From Planctomycetota bacterium (lineage in GTDB: Bacteria > Planctomycetota > Phycisphaerae > UBA1845), in assembly GCA_022566435.1 (NCBI GenBank), contig JADFIX010000059.1, positions 1 to 10,396 of the forward strand: a stretch of 10,396 bases of DNA, read 5' to 3'. The translations under genes were made by a program, and so were the position numbers. Positions 6,511 to 10,396 of the stretch are shown piece by piece (the first letter of the stretch is position 1; each line of letters starts with the position of its first letter). Under the pieces are notes generated by a model. That model saw nothing but the letters and a program-made list of their open reading frames with translations, was not told the DNA's origin and ran no database searches.

Positions 6511-7830
6511 ATGTGGCGACGGCTGATTTACCAACTGAAGGAGCGAATTGCTCATCCCGGACTCGATGATGTGCTGGCCGAAATGCGACGCACGGACAGT
6601 TGGTCAAGGGAAAACTTGGAGTGTCGCAAACGGGAATTGATTGCTAATGCGTTGCGGAATGCCAGAGCGACCCCTTACTACGGCCGAATGTTCGCTGAGA
6701 GAGCCATCGACCCAAGCGATCCTGATGCATTGCTCCGTCTTCCGACGCTGTCGAAGGACACGGTGCAGGAGAACCTGGAAGAGTTGGTGGCATCATCTTA
6801 TCGAGGGCGTCTCAAGGCGACCGTGACAAGTGGAAGCACTGGGACCCCGGGGCGCTTCTACCGATCCAGCACTTCCAGTCTCTGGGGCTACGCATCGGGC
6901 GAAAGATGCAAGGAGTGGTGGGAAATCGACCCTTCCGCCCGCGTTGTGCGTCTTTGGGGACGGGGTGCACAGTTCAGCCGTTTGCTTCGAAAACGAGTGC
7001 GGGCAAAAATTGCCGTCTGTAAAGATTGGGCAAGTGGAACGCTGAATATCCTCAGTTACAACCTGTCGTCCGAAGAGATTGAGCGACACTGGCGGCAGAT
7101 TCTGCGTTGGCGGCCGAAAGTCATTCACGGCTATGCGACATCCGTGTATCTTTTGGCCCGACTTCTCTTGGACGCAGGCTTCGATGGTCGCGTGCTCCAT
7201 TTAGACGGTGTAATTGCCGAAGCGGAGAAGCTCTATCCTTCGCAACGTGCCGTCGTCGAACAGGCGTTTGGTTGCCCGGTCCTGGAATGGTATGGTTGCT
7301 GCGAGGTTGGTGTGATCGCCACACCATGCAGGCTTGGCCGGTTACACGTGCGCGAGGACATGGTCCATGTGGAGATAATCGATGGAGTAATCCACGTGAC
7401 GACCCTTAGAGAACCTGCAGCACCTCTGTTGCGTTACAGAGTGGACGACGAGGGAGAGCTCGCCACTGCCCCGTGCCCCTGCGGAAAACCCACGGTCGTG
7501 CTGGCAAAGATTCACGGACGGACGTGCGATATGATTCGAAAGGCCGATGGTACGATGGTGCACCCGTGGGCCTTCGATCACATCATGAAACAGGCTTCCG
7601 GAATTCGGAAGTACAAATTCGTGCAGAAGACTCTGACCTTCGTTCATGTGCAGATCGAGTCATCGCGAGACTTGGACGCCGAAGAGTGCGACCGCATCGC
7701 CGGACAGATCCGTGCGCAGAGCGGCGGGCAAGTATCGGTGGATATCGATCAGGTTCAGCAAATACCCATGGACAAATCAGGCAAATTCCGGTGGATCGCC
7801 AGTGAGGTAACATCCGAGAAAGTAGCCTAA
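6511..7830 (+). CDS. CapK/phenylacetate-CoA ligase-like adenylate-forming enzyme
   Basis: 439 residues from the ATG at 6511, chosen because AAAAGGAG (6494-6501) sits at the right distance; the frame also opens at a TTG (6418), which would overlap the CapA-like gene and add unconserved residues. ANL-superfamily marks: the ATP-binding loop TSGSTGTPG (106-114), VIHGYATSVYLLARLL (205-220), EWYGCCEVGVIA (259-270), RYRVDDEGEL (308-317), the CPCGKP cysteine motif (322-327) followed by KIHGR (333-337), and a C-terminal MDKSGKFRWI (420-429) that contains the expected late lysine. These enzymes activate a carboxylic acid as acyl-AMP and usually pass it to CoA or another acceptor. CapK-like members recur in capsule and exopolysaccharide loci, where their substrate is undefined; supply of an acyl or amino-acid-like decoration is a reasonable guess. 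Nine bases separate its stop from the next start. True phenylacetate catabolism is unlikely here because no paa genes are near. Confidence 0.87.
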   Translation: MWRRLIYQLKERIAHPGLDDVLAEMRRTDSWSRENLECRKRELIANALRNARATPYYGRMFAERAIDPSDPDALLRLPTLSKDTVQENLEELVASSYRGRLKATVTSGSTGTPGRFYRSSTSSLWGYASGERCKEWWEIDPSARVVRLWGRGAQFSRLLRKRVRAKIAVCKDWASGTLNILSYNLSSEEIERHWRQILRWRPKVIHGYATSVYLLARLLLDAGFDGRVLHLDGVIAEAEKLYPSQRAVVEQAFGCPVLEWYGCCEVGVIATPCRLGRLHVREDMVHVEIIDGVIHVTTLREPAAPLLRYRVDDEGELATAPCPCGKPTVVLAKIHGRTCDMIRKADGTMVHPWAFDHIMKQASGIRKYKFVQKTLTFVHVQIESSRDLDAEECDRIAGQIRAQSGGQVSVDIDQVQQIPMDKSGKFRWIASEVTSEKVA

Positions 7831-7839
7831 CAGCATAAC

Positions 7840-9057
7840 ATGGCAGACATCACTTGCGACAAGACTACTACACCAAGAACCGGCGCTTCGCACACCGAGC
7901 GTCGGCTTTTGCATGTCAAACTAACGACGTGCATACCAAGCCCTTACCAGACCGAGCTGTTCGATTCGTTGGCCGACAGGGACGATGTCGAGCTTCGTGT
8001 TTTGTACTGGCGCGATACGACGAAACACGTCTTCGAATTGAAGACAGAAACTGTACATGATTCACGCGTATTGAGCGGACTCATGGTTCCACTTCCCGTA
8101 ATTGGCCGCGAGAAACTAAGCTTGGGCATCGTGCAAGAAATCCTATCGAGAGACTACGACATATTCGTTGTGTCGGGCTTTGGACCAACTGCCATGCTAG
8201 CCATGCTGGTCCTCACCGCCCTACGTAAACCTTGGGTCTTCTGGGGAGAGCGACCTCATCCCTGCAAACATGGGTCGTGGAAGGAAAGGCTTCGGAAGGT
8301 CTTCTGGCGGGTGGCGTCTCGCTCTGCCCGGGGTGTAATTGGGATCGGCCGCCTTGCGGTTGAGCAGTATGAGAGGCTCGGCGTTCCCCCGACCCGTTTG
8401 GAGAACGTGCCCTACAGTCCAAACGTCGATTTGCTGCTGAATCCCCCAAAGGAATATTGTGACGCCGCAGCGCACCTCCGAGACGCGCTTGGTGCAGATC
8501 GTGACGTGCTGTTCCTCTACTGCGGCCAACTCACTAAGCGAAAGGCCGTCGACGTCCTGGTGAAAGCCTTCTTGGAATGCCACGCCAAGTGCCCCGCTTC
8601 CCGATTGGTCATCCTCGGAGGTGGCCCGGAGGAGGACAATCTACGGCGTGCCATTCCCGAAGAACTCGAATCACGTGTGACGTTTGCCGGTGTCGTTCAG
8701 CGACCTAGGCTCTACCACTACTACTTGGCTGCGGATGTCTTCGCATTTCCCTCACGCTATGACGGGTGGGACGTGGTGATCAACGAGGCGATGGCGGCAG
8801 GACTGCCGGTCATCACGACTGATCAAGTGGGGGCTGCAGCGGACATGGTTACAGAAGGCCAGGACGGTTTCCTGGTGCCCGTGGACGACAGCTCTGCCTT
8901 CGCCGAGCGAATGAAACGACTTGCAGATTCCAGGATCTTGGTCAGGGACATGGGGAACGCCGCCCGCAATAGAGCCAATGATTTCACCGCATCTGTCGGC
9001 GCAATGAGGATGCGAAACGCCTTGGAAACACTGCTCGGGCCACAGGGTGGACGCTAA
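7840..9057 (+). CDS. Glycosyltransferase family 4 protein, second copy
   Basis: 405 residues, unrelated in detail to the GT4 at 3948. The N-domain begins late: about 22 leading residues (MADITCDKTTTPRTG...) precede the first strand LLHVKLTTCIPSPYQTELFD (23-42), so the true start may lie downstream, but ATG 7840 follows the preceding stop by nine bases and is the best ATG. The C-domain is typical of Glycos_transf_1: YCGQLTKRKAVDVLVKAF (227-244), ILGGGPEEDNL (258-268), VTFAGVVQRPRLYHYYLAAD (280-299) and SRYDGWDVVINEAMAAGLPV (305-324). In the last, the usual E-x7-E becomes D308-x7-E316, a DGW subclass variant that I believe is common and not a defect. VPYSPNVD (190-197) is the hinge. It should be a cytoplasmic sugar transferase in the same assembly line; donor and acceptor cannot be told. 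It is the last tightly packed gene before the 202-base spacer. Confidence 0.92.
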   Translation: MADITCDKTTTPRTGASHTERRLLHVKLTTCIPSPYQTELFDSLADRDDVELRVLYWRDTTKHVFELKTETVHDSRVLSGLMVPLPVIGREKLSLGIVQEILSRDYDIFVVSGFGPTAMLAMLVLTALRKPWVFWGERPHPCKHGSWKERLRKVFWRVASRSARGVIGIGRLAVEQYERLGVPPTRLENVPYSPNVDLLLNPPKEYCDAAAHLRDALGADRDVLFLYCGQLTKRKAVDVLVKAFLECHAKCPASRLVILGGGPEEDNLRRAIPEELESRVTFAGVVQRPRLYHYYLAADVFAFPSRYDGWDVVINEAMAAGLPVITTDQVGAAADMVTEGQDGFLVPVDDSSAFAERMKRLADSRILVRDMGNAARNRANDFTASVGAMRMRNALETLLGPQGGR

Positions 9058-9116
9058 CTCTAGGACGATTGGGTGACTGCCCAACTGCACTAGTGTTTCG
9101 TCAAAGCTTATTTTTC

Positions 9117-9219
9117 GGGTGCCACGGGTGGCTTGCCCACCCGTGATGTTCGTGTACCAACACTGCTGGACAAGTTCGCCACGGCGAATCGGCCTGTGTG
9201 CGGACCAGCAGTGGCACCC
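9117..9219. repeat. Composite palindromic repeat in the only large spacer, Planctomycetes-like
   Basis: The 202-base spacer 9058-9259 holds no gene. Its core is bounded by GGGTGCCAC (9117-9125) and its exact inverted copy GTGGCACCC (9211-9219). Within are CACGGGTGG/CCACCCGTG (9123-9131 with 9137-9145, loop CTTGC), CACTGCTGG/CCAGCAGTG (9161-9169 with 9205-9213) and a small TTCGCC/GGCGAA stem (9175-9188). The whole could fold into a branched hairpin. From memory, repeats with GGGTGCCAC ends and GGGTGG or CTGCTGG arms are scattered between genes in Planctomycetes; this is not a search result. It lies between the second GT4 and the ligase-like gene and could serve as an mRNA end, a REP-like element or a relic of a small mobile element. 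Confidence 0.7.
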
Positions 9220-9259
9220 AACCTGAATATAAAGACCTACCGCGCCGACGGATGGCTGC

Positions 9260-9928
9260 GTGAAACATGAAATGCGAATGACCGCTCCAACAAGACAACA
9301 GAAACACGGTGTCAGAGGCGTTCCGGCCATTACACATCGTGTTCGGGCTGAGCAACCAAACTGGCGCCACAATCTCTGGGTGCTCGCTCCCTACTTGACC
9401 ATTGCTGCCGCACTTTTTCTACCGTATGTCAGTTCCTCGTTGGAGAACGTGAAGTGGTTGCTTGTTATTTCGGTCGCGTCAATTGGCATCTTGAAATGGT
9501 ACTCGGAACGTCGCGTGTTTTCGGTGTTCACCGGTGGTCTTGTCGTCCTGCTGATCATCGCCGTTGGAATCCGTGCTGCGTCCGTGTTGTGGTCACCTTT
9601 TCCGGTATACACAGCGTTGCGCGGAATCTCATTGGCACTGATGTTCCTTTTTCTACTAGTATTTGTGTCTCGCCTGGCGGTCTCGGGGCAATTCGGGCTC
9701 GTCCGTTATCTGATCCTGCTGTTGTCGGCGGCATGGATTCTGCCAGGCGTGTTACTCTGGCTAGCCGGACAATCATACGTGCCGCTGACCGGTCGGCCAA
9801 TTTTTGTTGGGAGTCGCTTCGCCGGGATCCTGGGGGGACCAAACGTCATAGGAATATGTTGCTCGGTCTGCCTACCAGTGATTGTTTCTCTGTTCATTTT
9901 CATACAAGGTCTATTTACAGTCACCTGA
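9260..9928 (+). CDS. O-antigen ligase/polymerase-like membrane protein, 3' truncated
   Basis: 222 residues before a stop at 9926-9928; full members of the WaaL/Wzy-type family usually have 400 or more residues and about 10-12 membrane spans. At least six hydrophobic spans are visible (about 38-59, 64-80, 88-109, 120-140, 147-169 and 194-219). The signature 'SRFAGILGGPNVIG' (185-198), before the last visible span, matches the R-x-x-G-x-x-x-x-x-N element of O-antigen ligases. The family joins or polymerises lipid-linked glycans on the outer face of the inner membrane, consistent with closing the operon. The start is uncertain: GTG 9260, ATG 9272 or ATG 9278 all lack a clear ribosome site, and an in-frame stop at 9230 limits the choice. 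The protein breaks off where the base composition changes to AT-rich, so the stop is probably not natural; the missing half would contain the large periplasmic loop and catalytic residues. As drawn it would be non-functional. Confidence 0.75.
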   Translation: MKHEMRMTAPTRQQKHGVRGVPAITHRVRAEQPNWRHNLWVLAPYLTIAAALFLPYVSSSLENVKWLLVISVASIGILKWYSERRVFSVFTGGLVVLLIIAVGIRAASVLWSPFPVYTALRGISLALMFLFLLVFVSRLAVSGQFGLVRYLILLLSAAWILPGVLLWLAGQSYVPLTGRPIFVGSRFAGILGGPNVIGICCSVCLPVIVSLFIFIQGLFTVT

Positions 9929-10395
9929 TGCGGAAGCTGCAACGAGCCAAAAGTACAATGCTTGTAAAGGGGTGTGTCTGCATTGTTCAGGAATATTCCT
10001 GAGCTTGTATTTCCTAAATCGCCTCTTTCTACAAATTCACAATTCTCAATGAATGTAAACTCGCCACCATCGGCGAATGCATAAAGACTTGTACTTAATG
10101 TATCGGTGCTATCAAATTTGATGTTCTGAAACGAATTGCCCACCCCGGTATTTTGTACTATTGCTATTGTACCCGATACTGTTGTTACGCCCATCGTCAC
10201 TCTGCTTCGCTGTCCTGCATATCTGCTTGGTACTGCATCTAATCCGAATAAGTGAGTACGATTAACCGAGATAGTTATTTCTTGTGTTTGGTCGTGCCCC
10301 GATGTTGCTGATAATACTATCACATCGTGATTGTTCGTACTTGAATTAGTATATGCTTGGGTGATAGTTGCTAAAGGATGTTCCATATCCAAACC
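9706..10395 (-). CDS. Right-handed beta-helix-like protein fragment (phage or environmental type)
   Basis: The minus-strand frame is open from the right edge to a stop at 9706, but only about 9940-10395 (some 150 residues) looks like real protein; the remainder is antisense to the membrane gene. The first TTG in the frame (10390-10392) is probably an internal leucine, so the N-terminus lies outside the window. Visible: 'LDMEHPLATITQAYTNSS' then 'NNHDVIVLSATSGH', the usual 'periodic events then D-V-I' opening of beta-helix domains; ISVNRTHLFGL; and successive rungs NSFQNIKFDS, EFTFIENCEF and PLYKHCTFG with stacked Asn/Cys-Phe positions. The sequence is rich in Thr, Ser and Asn, with no enzyme motif. 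Such proteins occur as phage tail or capsid-associated structural parts and in uncultured environmental genomes; which applies here cannot be told. Codon use is AT-rich, unlike the rest of the window. Confidence 0.6.
   Translation of the reverse strand, partial: GLDMEHPLATITQAYTNSSTNNHDVIVLSATSGHDQTQEITISVNRTHLFGLDAVPSRYAGQRSRVTMGVTTVSGTIAIVQNTGVGNSFQNIKFDSTDTLSTSLYAFADGGEFTFIENCEFVERGDLGNTSSGIFLNNADTPLYKHCTFGSLQLPHQVTVNRPCMKMNRETITGRQTEQHIPMTFGPPRIPAKRLPTKIGRPVSGTYDCPASQSNTPGRIHAADNSRIR
9895..9945. other. Probable junction between the polysaccharide locus and AT-rich DNA
   Basis: G+C falls from 40 of 60 bases at 9781-9840 to 20 of 60 at 10081-10140. The membrane protein on the plus strand loses its frame at 9926, and the minus-strand beta-helix protein loses plausible sequence after 'YKHCTFGSL' (about 9940). 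Two unrelated protein-coding stretches on opposite strands thus break within about 20 bases of each other. There is no target-site duplication or inverted repeat to suggest transposition. The exact base is uncertain because G+C already dips at 9841-9900 inside a hydrophobic span. Confidence 0.6.
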
Positions 10396-10396
10396 T

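Noticed and set aside
9069..9084. TTGGG...CCCAA hairpin just after the second GT4 as a terminator
   Set aside because: Only five base pairs and no following T-run; too weak to call.
8752..9372. 206-codon minus-strand frame over the GT4 end and spacer
   Set aside because: It is antisense to a convincing GT4 domain and reads through the palindromic repeat; its composition is not protein-like.

Overview
The window is dominated by a plus-strand surface-polysaccharide locus of about 9 kb (roughly 555-9928). Its genes are a polysaccharide-deacetylase-like protein, a SAM-dependent methyltransferase, a non-hydrolysing UDP-GlcNAc 2-epimerase (wecB-type), a GT4 glycosyltransferase, a CapA-family protein, a CapK/PaaK-like adenylate-forming enzyme, a second GT4 glycosyltransferase and the front half of an O-antigen ligase/polymerase. 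Seven genes, from the deacetylase to the second glycosyltransferase, are packed head-to-tail with a 29-base overlap or gaps of 2 to 58 bases, so they probably form one operon. A 202-base spacer then precedes the membrane protein.

The organism is probably a bacterium. The spacer at 9058-9259 carries GGGTGCCAC...GTGGCACCC ends around internal CACGGGTGG/CCACCCGTG and CACTGCTGG/CCAGCAGTG arms. I associate this sort of palindromic repeat with Planctomycetes, especially Pirellulales-like genomes. That is recollection of a sequence style, not a database result, so the assignment is tentative and applies only to the middle block.

Both ends look foreign to the middle. Bases 1 to about 555 are very GC-rich (47 of 60 bases G or C at 241-300). 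They hold the C-terminal part of an LpxL/PIM-type acyltransferase and what looks like the N-terminus of a second one, which runs in frame into a deacetylase lacking its own N-terminus. From about 9930 to the right edge the DNA is AT-rich (20 of 60 G or C at 10081-10140). It encodes, on the minus strand, a fragment of a beta-helix protein of phage or environmental style. The O-antigen ligase stops in mid-protein exactly there. Two abrupt changes of composition, both inside genes, suggest a contig joined from three sources or, less likely, real recombination. Conclusions about gene order across about 555 and about 9925 should be held back until this is checked.

As a pathway (inference): the epimerase supplies UDP-ManNAc, the two GT4 enzymes extend a lipid-linked glycan, the methyltransferase and CapK-like enzyme may modify it, the deacetylase may remove N- or O-acetyl groups, CapA has an undefined capsule role, and the ligase would polymerise or transfer the product outside the cytoplasm. 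I see no tRNA, rRNA, CRISPR array or transposase gene.
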